DNA of 64,000 bases from the NCBI GenBank assembly GCA_001013295.1, contig LAZY01000009.1, forward strand, positions 1 through 64,000, in the 5' to 3' direction. Source of the stretch: Chryseobacterium indologenes. Its GTDB lineage: Bacteria > Bacteroidota > Bacteroidia > Flavobacteriales > Weeksellaceae. Under the pieces are notes generated by a model, which was given only the letters and a program-made list of their open reading frames with translations, searched no databases and was not told the DNA's origin. Positions 42,401 to 51,493 of this stretch are shown piece after piece. Numbering within the stretch: the first letter of the stretch is position 1; the number at the start of each line of letters is the position of its first letter. The translations under genes were made by a program, and so were the position numbers.

Positions 42401-43819
42401 TTAAATATCTTTACGGGTTACTGTTACGGATACAGTATTAGGTAAAGCAGAATCAAATTCAATATCTATTTTATTAGGATCTGTTAATTTTATCCTGCCA
42501 TCAATTTTGTACAATGTCGTCGTATCATACATCACAACATCTACATTTCTGGAACCTAAATTGTGCGTCACTGTTGCTGTTCCGGAAATGGTTGTGTTGT
42601 ATGTTTTTGTAGCATTGCTTCCAGCAGTAACTCTACCTTTAGCATCTACTGTAACCTGGCTATAAGTACCGGCAGTTACTCCTGTTGCCGCTAATGTCAA
42701 CGCTGCCGTCGTATTTGTTGAACCGTCAAAGGAAACACTCCACGTTCCGTCACCTGTAGCAGAAATAGTTCTCGGGGTTGTCAGTTTTGCAGCTGATCCG
42801 GTTGTATTCACTGATGCAGTCCCTGTCAGTAATGTCGCAGGAACAGCAATAACAGGAATGGTTACATTTCCGGAACCGTCAATGGATTGTGCTGTTGCCG
42901 TAACTCCGGAAAGTGTAATTGTCTGCGCTGTAGTCCATTTTGTTGCGGAAAGAACATTTTTTGCAGCATCTGCTGTGTTGTCTACATTCCCTAAACCTAT
43001 ATGGGTTTTGTTTAAAACAACAACACCTGTTAATCCGTTTACAGAATCTACAGCTCCTGAGGTGATATACACAAAGGTTGTTCCCGTCCATCGGTACGTT
43101 TTGTTAGTATCAAGAGATACATAAATTTTACCTGTTTCTCCAGCGATAAGGGTGGCATACCCCGCCTCTTTGTAAAACTTACCGTCAGCAGTTTTATAAT
43201 ATCCTTCCAACACGTCATCTACATAAGATGGCAATTGAGAAGCAGGAACCAGCCCTGATGCATCTAATGATGCCACTCCATTCACGGCTCCTTTTTGTGC
43301 TAACGGGATATAATTAGCCAGATCCGATGTGGTAGGCATAGAGCCCAGGTTCACCGTAATTCCGTTGGTAGTCTGACTGACTCCTGTAACCACATTCCCT
43401 GTACCTGAAGTAGTGACTGGCAAAGAAAAGCTAGTTCCCGTCAATGTCAAACCATTCCCTGCGCTGTAAGTGGTATCTATAGCCGCTAATGTGATTGTAT
43501 TCCCAGCCTGATTAATGGTCACATTAGCTCCTGCTGCAAGGGTAACATCTCCGGATACCAAAGAACCGGATGCCCCTCCCTTCAGACGTGTAACCGTGTC
43601 TGGCGTTGTAAATGATCTGTTTGCCGACAAATCAAAAGTGGTCCCGTTAATGGTTAAAGTTCTTGTTTTAGGCACATAATCTAACGGATTCAAATTTCCG
43701 TCATGCCAGAAAGAACTGATTGCTCTTGTGCCTCCTCCGGCTGTTAAAATATCATTGTCTGTTTTTCCTTCTATTTTATATCCAACAGAGCTTCGATAAT
43801 AAGCGTATTTAATGTCCAT
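42401..43819 (-). CDS. Tail-fibre-like protein (472 aa)
   Basis: The N-terminus 'MDIKYAYYRSSVGYKIEGKTDNDIL' matches the downstream gene's start. The middle has phage fibre repeats ('THIGLGNVDNTADAAKNVLSATKWTT', 'LTTPRTISATGDGTWSVSFDGS', 'GTYSQVTVDAKGRVTAGS'). The C-terminal 60 residues ('THNLGSRNVDVVMYDTTT … DPNKIDIEFDSALPNTVSVTV') are homologous to the end of the upstream gene 43822-44673. It is an extended trimeric-fibre-like protein, likely a shaft or adaptor. It is tightly packed in a three-gene operon, with 2 bp upstream and 1 bp downstream. Confidence 0.75.
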   Translation of the reverse strand: MDIKYAYYRSSVGYKIEGKTDNDILTAGGGTRAISSFWHDGNLNPLDYVPKTRTLTINGTTFDLSANRSFTTPDTVTRLKGGASGSLVSGDVTLAAGANVTINQAGNTITLAAIDTTYSAGNGLTLTGTSFSLPVTTSGTGNVVTGVSQTTNGITVNLGSMPTTSDLANYIPLAQKGAVNGVASLDASGLVPASQLPSYVDDVLEGYYKTADGKFYKEAGYATLIAGETGKIYVSLDTNKTYRWTGTTFVYITSGAVDSVNGLTGVVVLNKTHIGLGNVDNTADAAKNVLSATKWTTAQTITLSGVTATAQSIDGSGNVTIPVIAVPATLLTGTASVNTTGSAAKLTTPRTISATGDGTWSVSFDGSTNTTAALTLAATGVTAGTYSQVTVDAKGRVTAGSNATKTYNTTISGTATVTHNLGSRNVDVVMYDTTTLYKIDGRIKLTDPNKIDIEFDSALPNTVSVTVTRKDI

Positions 43820-43821
43820 AG

Positions 43822-44673
43822 TTATATTTTTTTAATGGTTATCTGAATTATGTTTGGTGGCAGTGAGTCGAATAGTACTTCAATTGTATTGGGGTCTATT
43901 CTTCTCACTTTAACAGGTATTGTAAACATGGTTACTGTGTCGTAAGCATCGATCACAAAACTTAATGTATCCAGATTATGTTTTATTCTGGAGTCTCCCC
44001 TGATTCTCTCTTCATATTTATTTTTTTCGGGATTGGCTGCATCTTCTATATTTTTAATTTTATTGTATACCTGATCATTAAACTGATTCTGATAAGCAAC
44101 CCCACTCCAGTTGGAATAGCTTCCGGCAAGGTGAACTTTATCATCCGAAATGCTGGTGATAATAGCCTCTTTAAGCCATTCTACCTGAGCTCTGTTTTCT
44201 TTGATATAGTTGACGATTTCCTGAATTGTATCAAGATTTGCATCATCAGAAGCCAGTATTCTATTGATCTTTGCAATATGCTCAAGCATTTCATCATCCT
44301 TTGTCTGAAATACATGTACAATTTCTCTGATCTGCTCTTTTGTATAGACATTTCCGGTTGCTTCAACGCCATCTATGGTCGCAGCTAATTTGATTTGTAA
44401 TTTTTCTTTCCATTCGTCTATATTGGCCGGTGTAAGATTGGATGCGTTGCGTTTTGCCAGTACAGAAGTATGTGCGTTTTCATCTTCCAGATGGTGGGTA
44501 AAAGTTGCGGAAGACAGGGTGTTTTGAAAGGCTTCACTCAGGCCCAGCACCTCATCGATCTTGATTTTTTCGTCTAAATGGCGGAATGAAGAAAAGGTCT
44601 CCTTAAACTGCTGTTCTGTAGGAAAATCACCTTTTTCAAACCAGCTGAAAATTATATTTAATGGTGTACTCAT
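43822..44673 (-). CDS. Fibre/baseplate-adaptor-like protein with PTQxQF N-terminal motif (283 aa)
   Basis: The N-terminus 'LNIIFSWFEKGDFPTEQQFKETFSSFRHLDEKI' is shared with three other proteins in this window (genes at 54957, 57065, 58091). A helical middle follows ('EQIREIVHVFQTKDDEMLEHIAKINRIL'), and a C-terminal domain ('KHNLDTLSFVIDAYDTVTMF … DPNTIEVLFDSLPPNIIQITI') resembles the end of the next gene. I infer a docking module that fixes fibres to a particle. It is the first gene of the operon, preceded by a 900-bp leader region holding two promoter-like repeats. Confidence 0.7.
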   Translation of the reverse strand: MSTPLNIIFSWFEKGDFPTEQQFKETFSSFRHLDEKIKIDEVLGLSEAFQNTLSSATFTHHLEDENAHTSVLAKRNASNLTPANIDEWKEKLQIKLAATIDGVEATGNVYTKEQIREIVHVFQTKDDEMLEHIAKINRILASDDANLDTIQEIVNYIKENRAQVEWLKEAIITSISDDKVHLAGSYSNWSGVAYQNQFNDQVYNKIKNIEDAANPEKNKYEERIRGDSRIKHNLDTLSFVIDAYDTVTMFTIPVKVRRIDPNTIEVLFDSLPPNIIQITIKKI

Positions 44674-44940
44674 GTTTATTATTGAAATTAGTTTTGATAC
44701 AATTGATTCGGGAAATACCTATATTGTTGGCAGGTCGATCGGCTTGAATGGAATTCTATATTCCTGAGCTGCTTCGGATTTTATTCCTTTTTATGACCTT
44801 ATCAGCAGGTGAATTACTTACAGGGCGTCATCAGGAAAACCATGAATTTTGCCAATGTCTGTCATTTTATCTGATCACAATATCATTTACATTTTTCTTC
44901 TTAGTCTCTGATAATGATATTGTTTTGTAATTGCAATGCT

Positions 44941-45002
44941 CAAAATTCATTTTTTTTTAAATCATATCAAAGTTTTTTGACCTCTACATTCTGTAGTTGC
45001 AG
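44941..45002 (-). promoter_or_regulatory. 62-bp promoter-like repeat, copy 1
   Basis: Read on the minus strand: box CTGCAACTACAG, then TAGAGGTCAAAAAACTTTG, an A-run and GAATTTTG. The last two parts have the spacing of a Bacteroidetes -33/-7 promoter. It lies about 270 bp upstream of the fibre operon start. Confidence 0.65.
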
Positions 45003-45052
45003 CAGTCTTTATCTTTTTGGAACAGAACGACATCTTTTGTTATTACAAGATT

Positions 45053-45114
45053 CAATATTCTCTTTTTTAAAATTCATATGAAAGTTTTCAGGCCCTTCAT
45101 TTCAGTAGTTGCAG
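45053..45114 (-). promoter_or_regulatory. 62-bp promoter-like repeat, copy 2
   Basis: A diverged copy: CTGCAACTACTG box, CTGAAAACTTTC, an A-run, and GAATATTG. It is offset 112 bp from copy 1 in the same orientation. Confidence 0.6.
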
Positions 45115-45180
45115 TGGACTCCGTTCTCAAAAATGATCTACCGGTATTTGAAAAATGATCCAGTAAAACCCACCAATACA

Positions 45181-45276
45181 AAATAAGGCTCCCTCAAAAG
45201 GATCATTCTGAATACAATCTACACTTTAATGATTGCAGACACAGTTCAGTAATGACTCTTGAAACAGTCTCATTTT
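45181..45276. repeat. Decayed copy of the 26.7-kb hairpin element
   Basis: The ends (AATAAGGCTCCCTCAAAAGG and, reversed, AATGAGACTGTTTCAAGAGT) are imperfect inverted repeats related to the perfect 19-bp ends at 26686-26792. No coding frame is present. The rest of the 44674-45571 gap shows nothing further except AT-rich sequence. Confidence 0.45.
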
Positions 45277-45571
45277 TTTTGGTACAAACTATTACCAGAA
45301 TAGAGTATCCGTATAAATTTTCGTATTTTTATCAAATAGGATCCATTGAGTAAAAGCTCAATGCTATGGCAGAAAGTCCATAACTTATCATTGGAGAAAA
45401 TGATATTTTATTGACCATAAACAGCACTCTCATTTTGGACAGACTTAATAGTATTGACCAGTCCGGATACCGGATTCGGAACATCAACACAATTTCTGCC
45501 AAATGCAGCATCGGAGTACTCTTTACGGAGTATCTCAGTTTTTTATCTGAAATTTCTTTGGGAATAATGAT

Positions 45572-45964
45572 CTATTGTTCACCAGGTGCTATGAATTGTA
45601 AGGCTTCTTCTAATTCCGTTTCATCAAAATACTTCTCTTCCAGGTCGGGATTGAATAAATGAAGGACTTTGTTCTCAATATTGACGACCGACTTCATCAA
45701 ATCTGAATGGGATACTACTGCGCAACGTCCTATTTTTCCAAAGTGCCTGATTCCCCATAGCTCACCTTCAAAAAAACCTTTCAGCTTCATGTCTTTAATC
45801 ACCGACATATCTTTGACCTTGATGAGTATGTTGACATGCTTATATTCTTTATTCAGCTTCGCTTCGAAAAGCTGCTCTATAAGTAATGCATCGGCTTCCG
45901 TGAATTCTCCCAGTATCTCCAGTGCAATGGCATTGTTCTTAAATTCTTTTATCTGATTGATCAT
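45572..45964 (-). CDS. STAS/SpoIIAA-like (SEC14-type) domain protein (130 aa)
   Basis: The single domain opens with 'NAIALEILGEFTEADALLIEQLFEAKLNKEYKHVNILIKVKDM' and continues 'KLKGFFEGELWGIRHFGKIGRCAVVSHSDLMKSVV' and 'LHLFNPDLEEKYFDETELEEALQFI'. This is the pattern of the SpoIIAA-like family, which binds small ligands or lipids and is linked to stress responses. It is full length. It lies between the fibre operon leader and a divergent secreted-protein gene. No functional link to the fibres is evident. Confidence 0.8.
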   Translation of the reverse strand: MINQIKEFKNNAIALEILGEFTEADALLIEQLFEAKLNKEYKHVNILIKVKDMSVIKDMKLKGFFEGELWGIRHFGKIGRCAVVSHSDLMKSVVNIENKVLHLFNPDLEEKYFDETELEEALQFIAPGEQ

Positions 45965-46306
45965 AAGTTCTTTTTTTAGATATTTTCTTTTGTATTGGTC
46001 ACAATTCCGACATTAATACCAGATGGTCTTTCAAAAACTGTATTTTCATTAAAATAACACATACTATATATTCCGATTTTCAACATACAGATCAAAATAT
46101 CATGGCATCCCCCCTATTACACAACCAAATTCGGAAAATTTTTCTATAAAATCCAGTATTTATACGTAATAATAAAACTAAAAATTGAAATAAGTTTGTG
46201 CATCTTAAAATCCACACTTGATCTATTGCTTAATTGTATTGTATAAAGTCTATTGATCATTTATAAAAATACACATATAAAAAACTAAAACCAAACAACT
46301 GGAAAC
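45965..46306. other. Divergent intergenic region
   Basis: The 342 bp between the minus-strand SpoIIAA-like gene and the plus-strand secreted-protein gene are AT-rich and presumably hold both promoters. I recognise no repeat or hairpin. Confidence 0.35.
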
Positions 46307-47704
46307 ATGAAAACTAAACAATTCTATTCTCTCATCACTCTGTGTGCGACATTTGCAATATCAAATGCACAGATAGGGATCAACACAGAGACTCCCCATG
46401 CAACTTTAGATGTTGCAGGAAGTACCAATCCCAATATGAAGGATGGTCTTTTGCCCCCAAGAGTTTCTAAGCAGCAATTGGCATCGAAAGAATCCGGAAC
46501 TTACGGAACTGACCAGATAGGAGCCATTGTTTACATCACCAACATTGATTCCCCAACGGGACTCACACCAAGTATAGCCCAGGTAGGCAGTATTCACAAT
46601 ACCGGGTATCACTATTTCACAGGGCTGCAATGGGTAGCAATCACAACAAATATTTACAATTCTGATGGGAACCTTACCGGAAACCGAATGATAACACAGG
46701 ACGCCAATACTTTAGCATTTACAGCCACTTCTGTTAATAGTTTTTCTATTGACGGAACTACTTTTTCTGTAGATGCAGCCAATCACAGAACGGGATTGGG
46801 AACAATTTCTCCTGAAACAAGACTTCATGTGGTTTCCACAACTCCCACTTCCAACAGGTTTAATTTGATTGATGCAACTGCCGGAACCAATCAATATGGA
46901 ATTCTTTCTTTGAGAAATACTTCTGCTTTGGCAACGGGAAATTATGCATTACTTGGCTTTACCAATAGCGGACCATCTTCAGGTGGTGCCAACTGGGCGT
47001 TGGGATCTGTTCGTTCCGGGTCAACACTGATCAATGGTTCAGAAGAAGATTTCTATATTGGAAATTCAGTTGGCGGAGGCTTGATTGAAAGATTGAGAAT
47101 CAATCCTATAACAGGAAACATAGGAATAGGCGTATCCTCTGCAACGAATAAACTTCACATCAATGCGACCAATCCTTTAAGGCTGGAAGGGCTACAAGGT
47201 GCTTCAGGTACTGTAGGAAGTTTAACTGTAAACAATACAGGAGTTGTGCAATTACGCAATTCTTCCAACATCAGTGCTGCAAGAGGTACCGGTATTGTGA
47301 CAATAACATTAAACAATACATTTACAAACGCTACCCTCTCTACAAAAACTTTTGATAATCTGAATGAAATGACAGGAAATACTTTTACAGCTACCTCAAC
47401 AGGGCTTTATAAGATTGACTTTATGATTAATTATCCTCAGAGAGAGGTAACTGAAGACGATGAAGACGGATATATAGGATATTCCCAAATCAGTTTAAAC
47501 GGAGTACAACAATCATTTACAAGTACCAAAGTTAGTTTACCTGAAAAAAACGGAGCCCCATCGTTTATTACTTGTATGAATTCAACTCTGCTAAAGATCA
47601 ATGCCGGGCAGGTTCTATCATTTCAGGCACTTTCTTTCGGATCAACACCTAGTTCAACAAATATTTTGGCTCCTTTCACAATTAATGTAGTTCGGGTAGA
47701 ATAA
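46307..47704 (+). CDS. Secreted fibre-like protein with C1q/TNF-like C-terminus (465 aa)
   Basis: The signal peptide (…FAISNAQ) is followed by 'IGINTETPHATLDVAGSTN', the Bacteroidetes secreted-fibre start, and 'NGLLPPRVSKQQL'-type sequence. A repeat-rich middle has 'HVVSTTPTSNRFNLIDATAG' and 'IGIGVSSATNKLHINAT'. The last 130 residues ('NNTFTNATLSTKTFDNLNEMTGNTFTATSTGLYKIDFMINY … INAGQVLSFQAL') look like a C1q-like jelly roll. Similar proteins are surface or exported structures of unknown role. It is monocistronic, with a terminator at 47776-47816. Confidence 0.7.
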   Translation: MKTKQFYSLITLCATFAISNAQIGINTETPHATLDVAGSTNPNMKDGLLPPRVSKQQLASKESGTYGTDQIGAIVYITNIDSPTGLTPSIAQVGSIHNTGYHYFTGLQWVAITTNIYNSDGNLTGNRMITQDANTLAFTATSVNSFSIDGTTFSVDAANHRTGLGTISPETRLHVVSTTPTSNRFNLIDATAGTNQYGILSLRNTSALATGNYALLGFTNSGPSSGGANWALGSVRSGSTLINGSEEDFYIGNSVGGGLIERLRINPITGNIGIGVSSATNKLHINATNPLRLEGLQGASGTVGSLTVNNTGVVQLRNSSNISAARGTGIVTITLNNTFTNATLSTKTFDNLNEMTGNTFTATSTGLYKIDFMINYPQREVTEDDEDGYIGYSQISLNGVQQSFTSTKVSLPEKNGAPSFITCMNSTLLKINAGQVLSFQALSFGSTPSSTNILAPFTINVVRVE

Positions 47705-47775
47705 TCTTAAAAGTAAAAAACGGTAAGAGTTCCCCATTACCGCTATCAGGCAAAACTCTAAATTCTACAAACACA

Positions 47776-47816
47776 ATATAAAAGAACATGTACATCTTGT
47801 ATATGTTCTTTTATAT
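47776..47816. terminator. Terminator of the secreted fibre-like gene
   Basis: A 14-bp stem ATATAAAAGAACAT / ATGTTCTTTTATAT with 13-base loop. Confidence 0.75.
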
Positions 47817-48009
47817 TTTAAGATAATGCTGTCCTTCAAATGTGCCTGTATCTGAAAATTTCAGTGTAAAATTCCCTGTATTTTTAATATCAACAAGAAA
47901 TACTTAGAAATATCAGTAGATATTCCTGTAAACTTTTGTATTTTTATACAACAGAATATATTTTCTGCCTTTTCAATAGGCTGATAAGGAAGATCAAACG
48001 TCTTTATTC

Positions 48010-48123
48010 ATGAAAAAACTGAAACCTGGTGATTTCGAATTTTTCTTTTTCAGATATGGAGTTATTGTTGTGACCATTCATGTTGTGACCACATCGCTTT
48101 ATCTTTATACCAAAGAAAAATAG
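48010..48123 (+). CDS. Candidate 37-aa small membrane protein
   Basis: The frame starts MKKLKPGDFEFFFFRYGVIV and ends LYLYTKEK, with one hydrophobic helix (about residues 11-32). It begins after 'AAGGAAG' and 'TTTATTC' and ends 114 bp before the phzF-like gene on the same strand. It is the only coding-looking feature in the 47.8-48.2 kb gap. Confidence 0.45.
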   Translation: MKKLKPGDFEFFFFRYGVIVVTIHVVTTSLYLYTKEK

Positions 48124-48236
48124 GAATCATCAGAGGGGTTTTCTGCATTTGAAAAGCAAAAGCTGATGTAAAAAAATCAACATCCAGCAAATATTATTTT
48201 TTTATTACCCATTATTAATAACAAATTTTCTCAATC

Positions 48237-49025
48237 ATGAAGTTAGAATTATATCAGATCGATGCGTTTACAGAAGAAATTTTCCGTGGAAACCCAGCGT
48301 GTGTTGTTCCGTTAAAAACCTGGTTACCGGACGAGATTCTCTTAAAAATAGCCCGTGAAAATGCCGTTGCAGAAACTGCTTTCTTTATTGATAATGGCAA
48401 TACCATTCATCTGAGATGGTTTACTCCGGAAATAGAAATGGACCTATGCGGACATGCTACTCTTGCCACCGCTCACTGCCTGGCCTCCATTTTAAATTAT
48501 CAGAATGACAAAATTGTCTTTGAAACGAAAAGCGGTGAGCTAACTGTAGAGGTAAAAGATGGGTTCTATTATATGAATTTCCCATCAAGAATGCCTGAAG
48601 CCTCCACTCTTCCGGATGCCATTGTGCAGGCTCTCAACATACAGCCTAAAGAGGTTTTCCTATCAAGAGATTACGTTCTTGTATATGAGTCTGAGGAAGA
48701 TATTAAACAGATCAAAGTTGAAAGATCTATTTTGGACCTCATCAATCTGGATCCGGGAGGGGTTGTTGTAACGGCAAAAGGCAGTGACAGTGATTTTGTG
48801 TCAAGGTATTTTACCCCGCAATCGTCAATTCTTGAAGATCCTGTAACGGGTTCTGCCCATTGCTCACTTATTCCTTTCTGGGCAGCAAGGTTAGGAAAAG
48901 ATAAGCTTTTCGCCCGTCAGTTATCGGAAAGAGGCGGCCAGCTTTATTGTGAAAACAAAAACGAAAGAGTGATTGTAGCAGGTAAAGCCAGAACCTATTC
49001 TATGGGACATCTATGGATAGAATAA
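48237..49025 (+). CDS. PhzF-family isomerase
   Basis: The 262-aa protein shows both PhzF halves: 'YQIDAFTEEIFRGNPACVVPL', the catalytic Glu in 'ENAVAETAFFI', 'EMDLCGHATLATAHCLA' and 'DPVTGSAHCSLIPFWA'. Family members have a diaminopimelate-epimerase fold and isomerise trans-2,3-dihydro-3-hydroxyanthranilate or other acids. No phenazine genes are nearby, so the role here is likely different. It is full length. A strong terminator follows at 49059-49090. Confidence 0.9.
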   Translation: MKLELYQIDAFTEEIFRGNPACVVPLKTWLPDEILLKIARENAVAETAFFIDNGNTIHLRWFTPEIEMDLCGHATLATAHCLASILNYQNDKIVFETKSGELTVEVKDGFYYMNFPSRMPEASTLPDAIVQALNIQPKEVFLSRDYVLVYESEEDIKQIKVERSILDLINLDPGGVVVTAKGSDSDFVSRYFTPQSSILEDPVTGSAHCSLIPFWAARLGKDKLFARQLSERGGQLYCENKNERVIVAGKARTYSMGHLWIE

Positions 49026-49058
49026 CATTATTTTGAAAAGCTACTTTCAGAATCCACA

Positions 49059-49090
49059 AAATCGACAAATACGTAAATATTTGTCGATTT
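49059..49090. terminator. Terminator after the PhzF-like gene
   Basis: A 13-bp stem AAATCGACAAATA / TATTTGTCGATTT with a 6-base loop. Confidence 0.8.
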
Positions 49091-49218
49091 CTTTATATAA
49101 ATTAGGTTGTTTGAAGACTCAATATTTTAAATCTTGGGTGTTTGCTTTCTTTTTCTGATCATTGAATATTGTTCTTTTATTAATCCAGAAAAAAATCCTC
49201 AGAACCTGCAAGTATATA

Positions 49219-49243
49219 AAAAAGCATCTAATCAAATGCTTTT
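49219..49243 (-). terminator. Terminator of the first GLPGLI gene
   Basis: On the minus strand AAAGCAT and ATGCTTT flank a short loop and are followed by a T-run, just after the GLPGLI stop. The second GLPGLI gene ends in a near-identical structure. Confidence 0.6.
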
Positions 49244-50041
49244 CTAATCCAAATGATTATTTAATCTTCTTATATTTTTAATAATCTGTTCTTCACTTTC
49301 TTTGGAAGGTCTTTTCCCAAAAACTGATATAAAAGAGCTTATGGGATCATCCATCATATCCTTCCTTTTTTTATAAAATTTTTCATATGAAGTTTTTACA
49401 CTCCAGGGAATATTTCCTACAGGCATTTCAACTCCTTTTTTTATTCCGGATAATTTAAAGTGAAAATATTCTTTATCATCATAGGCTTCCAATACCAAAC
49501 CAGGTAAACCTTTAAAAGTATAAGGACCTTCTGAAATTGGTATTTCAGATGTAAACCAAGCGGTTATTTTTTTATTACCATAATCAGCAATCGCCTTTTG
49601 ACAATCAAACCCGTTAATTTTCTTTCGAGTATTTTCTACTTGCCAATTAATTTTATTTGGGCTTTCGAAAGAATAACCATCTCTTCCCAACTGATCATAA
49701 ATTGTAGATTTTCCTCCGATATAATAAACTTCAGGCTTAAATTTGGCTGATGGTAGAGATCCTGTTTTCAAAATAACTTGTCCATTAATAGGATTTTCTA
49801 AACTTCTTTTAGCTATCTGCTTACCTAGAGAATCAGCTACAGCTTTGTAACTACTTTTAAAGTAAGAAGATCTTTTCCCAATCAATAGAGTTGTATTTTC
49901 TATTTTTTTACTATTTACATTCGCTGTATCAATCAAGAATGACACTTCATAATCTACCTTAATATACGAGGTATCTGTATCTTGAGAAAAAAAGATGTTG
50001 CTTATAAATATAAGAAAAATAATAAGAATTTTATTTACCAT
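49244..50041 (-). CDS. GLPGLI-family exported protein, copy 1
   Basis: I chose the start MVNKILIIFLIFISNIFFSQ, a clean signal peptide. It begins 1 bp after the peptide gene's stop. The family motif is present as 'DYGNKKITAWFTSEIPISEGPYTFKGLPGLVLEAYDDKEY'. The protein of 265 aa would be periplasmic or surface-located; the family's function is unknown. It is preceded by a double-glycine leader peptide gene (frameshifted) and is paralogous to the gene at 50643. Confidence 0.8.
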   Translation of the reverse strand: MVNKILIIFLIFISNIFFSQDTDTSYIKVDYEVSFLIDTANVNSKKIENTTLLIGKRSSYFKSSYKAVADSLGKQIAKRSLENPINGQVILKTGSLPSAKFKPEVYYIGGKSTIYDQLGRDGYSFESPNKINWQVENTRKKINGFDCQKAIADYGNKKITAWFTSEIPISEGPYTFKGLPGLVLEAYDDKEYFHFKLSGIKKGVEMPVGNIPWSVKTSYEKFYKKRKDMMDDPISSFISVFGKRPSKESEEQIIKNIRRLNNHLD

Positions 50042-50042
50042 A

Positions 50043-50272
50043 TTATGATCCGTAATCTTCAGAGCCACAGGTATACACATTGAATAATTGCCCATTGTGC
50101 GTCATGCATGCATATGCTTCATCTTTTTCTTTCTGGCTATCTAAATTATAACACACTGTATCAGTTGCTGTGTTATCATTACACCATGCTATCATTACAT
50201 ATGATTGACAATAACGTCTTCCACCTTTTACATTTTTTAATTCCTCTCTGGAGATTAGTTTTAAGTTTTCAT
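50043..50272 (-). pseudogene. Frameshifted double-glycine leader peptide (bacteriocin-like), copy 1
   Basis: From ATG at 50272 the frame would read MKT and stop. One base off, the strand encodes ENLKLISREELKNVKGG, then RRYCQSYVMIAWCNDN and on to YTCGSEDYGS with stop at 50043. The first part is the GG leader seen in 'MKNLKKIVREELKSINGG' at 51722. Only four A residues follow ATG where five are needed. This is either a real frameshift or a sequencing error in the A-run. The mature part carries several Cys. It ends 1 bp before the GLPGLI start. Confidence 0.65.
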
Positions 50273-50642
50273 AAAAAATAAATTTTAAATATTAGTTTGA
50301 TAAATATATATATTATTTTTTAATCACTATTACGGGAATCTGGAATTTCTAAATTTTTTTCATTATATTAATGATCTTATATTGTTCAAAAGTAAGAATC
50401 GGCTACTAAGGATAATCGGAATGGTTACTCTGGTATGGCTACATATTTAAAGTGTTCTAAAAAAGAAAATCCCAGATCTCGTCCGGGATAGAAGAAAAAA
50501 ACTTCTCATTTTATCTAGAAAAGAACAGATCAGTTTCAGCTTTTCTTCTAAAGGTTTTAATACTCCATATTCTGTGTTTTCCAATGTAAATCACCGGAAC
50601 CTACGAAGAAATTAAAAAAGCCTAATCAAATGCTTTTTTACT
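50273..50642. other. Intergenic stretch between the two peptide/GLPGLI modules
   Basis: The AT-rich 370 bp should contain the promoter of module 1 and the terminator of module 2 (50612-50638: an A-run, GC, a loop and GGCTTTTTT on the minus strand). No gene is visible. Confidence 0.4.
50612..50638 (-). terminator. Terminator of the second GLPGLI gene
   Basis: On the minus strand AAAAAAGC and GCTTTTTT flank a loop resembling the terminator at 49219-49243. Confidence 0.5.
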
Positions 50643-51455
50643 TTATTTATAATCAATTTTCTTATTTAGCTCGATTACATTGTTATATTCTTTGATATTA
50701 TTCTGTATCGATATAGATCCTTCTCGTAAATTGACTTTTTTTAGTCCTCCAGCTCCATCATCAGTCATAACCTTAAGATTTTGGACTTTTGAAAAAGGAT
50801 CATTGTAATATTCAAGTTGGATTTTTATTAGATCTTCCCAGCTAACTTGTCTACCTCCTTTCATTGCAAATAAATCCTTATGATGTGATTTTATGATTGA
50901 TGCTAATTTGAAAAAATAATCTTTACTGCTGTCATACATTTCCACGATCAGCCCTGGAAGTCCATTAAATATATATGGCCCTTCTTGAAAAGGAATTTCT
51001 TTGGTAAACCAGGCTGTCCAAGTTCTGCCTCCATAATCAACTTCAGCTTTCTGACATTTAAATTTTTCTATCATTTTGGTCTCGGCAGAAAGTTTCCAAT
51101 TTAACGATTCATTTATTTTAACAAAAAAAATATCTCGACTCAATGGTAAAACTATATACTTTAAAAGGGAATGATCATTTAAATTCTTTCTAAGATAAAG
51201 TTGATCATTTATATTATTTGGATAACCAAGTCCATACCCATTACCATAGAATATAAGAGAATCAGATTGCCTACGCATAGCATCTCTAAAAATCGATTCA
51301 TTATTTACTATATCTAAAAAATATAATTTTGAACGAATAGAATCTTTTTTATTAGAAGAGGGATGATAATTTAGTTCATATTTTACTGTTAAATTTTGAG
51401 AGAAAATAACAATGAATATATGTAAAAAAAGGAGTATGATAAATTTTTTGATCAT
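50643..51455 (-). CDS. GLPGLI-family exported protein, copy 2
   Basis: The chosen start gives MIKKFIILLFLHIFIVIFSQ, a signal peptide; a longer start 16 codons upstream is less convincing. The motif reads 'DYGGRTWTAWFTKEIPFQEGPYIFNGLPGLIVEMYDSSKDY'. The family function is unknown. The 270-aa protein is a paralogue of copy 1 and sits 75 bp after an intact double-glycine peptide gene. A weak terminator lies between the two and could set their ratio. Confidence 0.8.
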   Translation of the reverse strand: MIKKFIILLFLHIFIVIFSQNLTVKYELNYHPSSNKKDSIRSKLYFLDIVNNESIFRDAMRRQSDSLIFYGNGYGLGYPNNINDQLYLRKNLNDHSLLKYIVLPLSRDIFFVKINESLNWKLSAETKMIEKFKCQKAEVDYGGRTWTAWFTKEIPFQEGPYIFNGLPGLIVEMYDSSKDYFFKLASIIKSHHKDLFAMKGGRQVSWEDLIKIQLEYYNDPFSKVQNLKVMTDDGAGGLKKVNLREGSISIQNNIKEYNNVIELNKKIDYK

Positions 51456-51493
51456 AATTTTAAACTTTGAAACAATACAAATATAAAATAAAA

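Noticed and set aside
43978..44388. 136-codon plus-strand frame inside the gene at 43822
   Set aside because: Antisense to a gene with a conserved N-terminal motif and C-terminal domain; Phe/Ile/Tyr-rich composition typical of shadow frames.
44748..44930. 60-codon plus-strand frame just upstream of the fibre operon
   Set aside because: It lies in the leader and promoter-repeat region and shows no conserved pattern. I favour non-coding.
48237..49025. Considered the PhzF-like gene as a sign of phenazine biosynthesis
   Set aside because: No other phz genes are present. PhzF-like isomerases are widespread with other roles.
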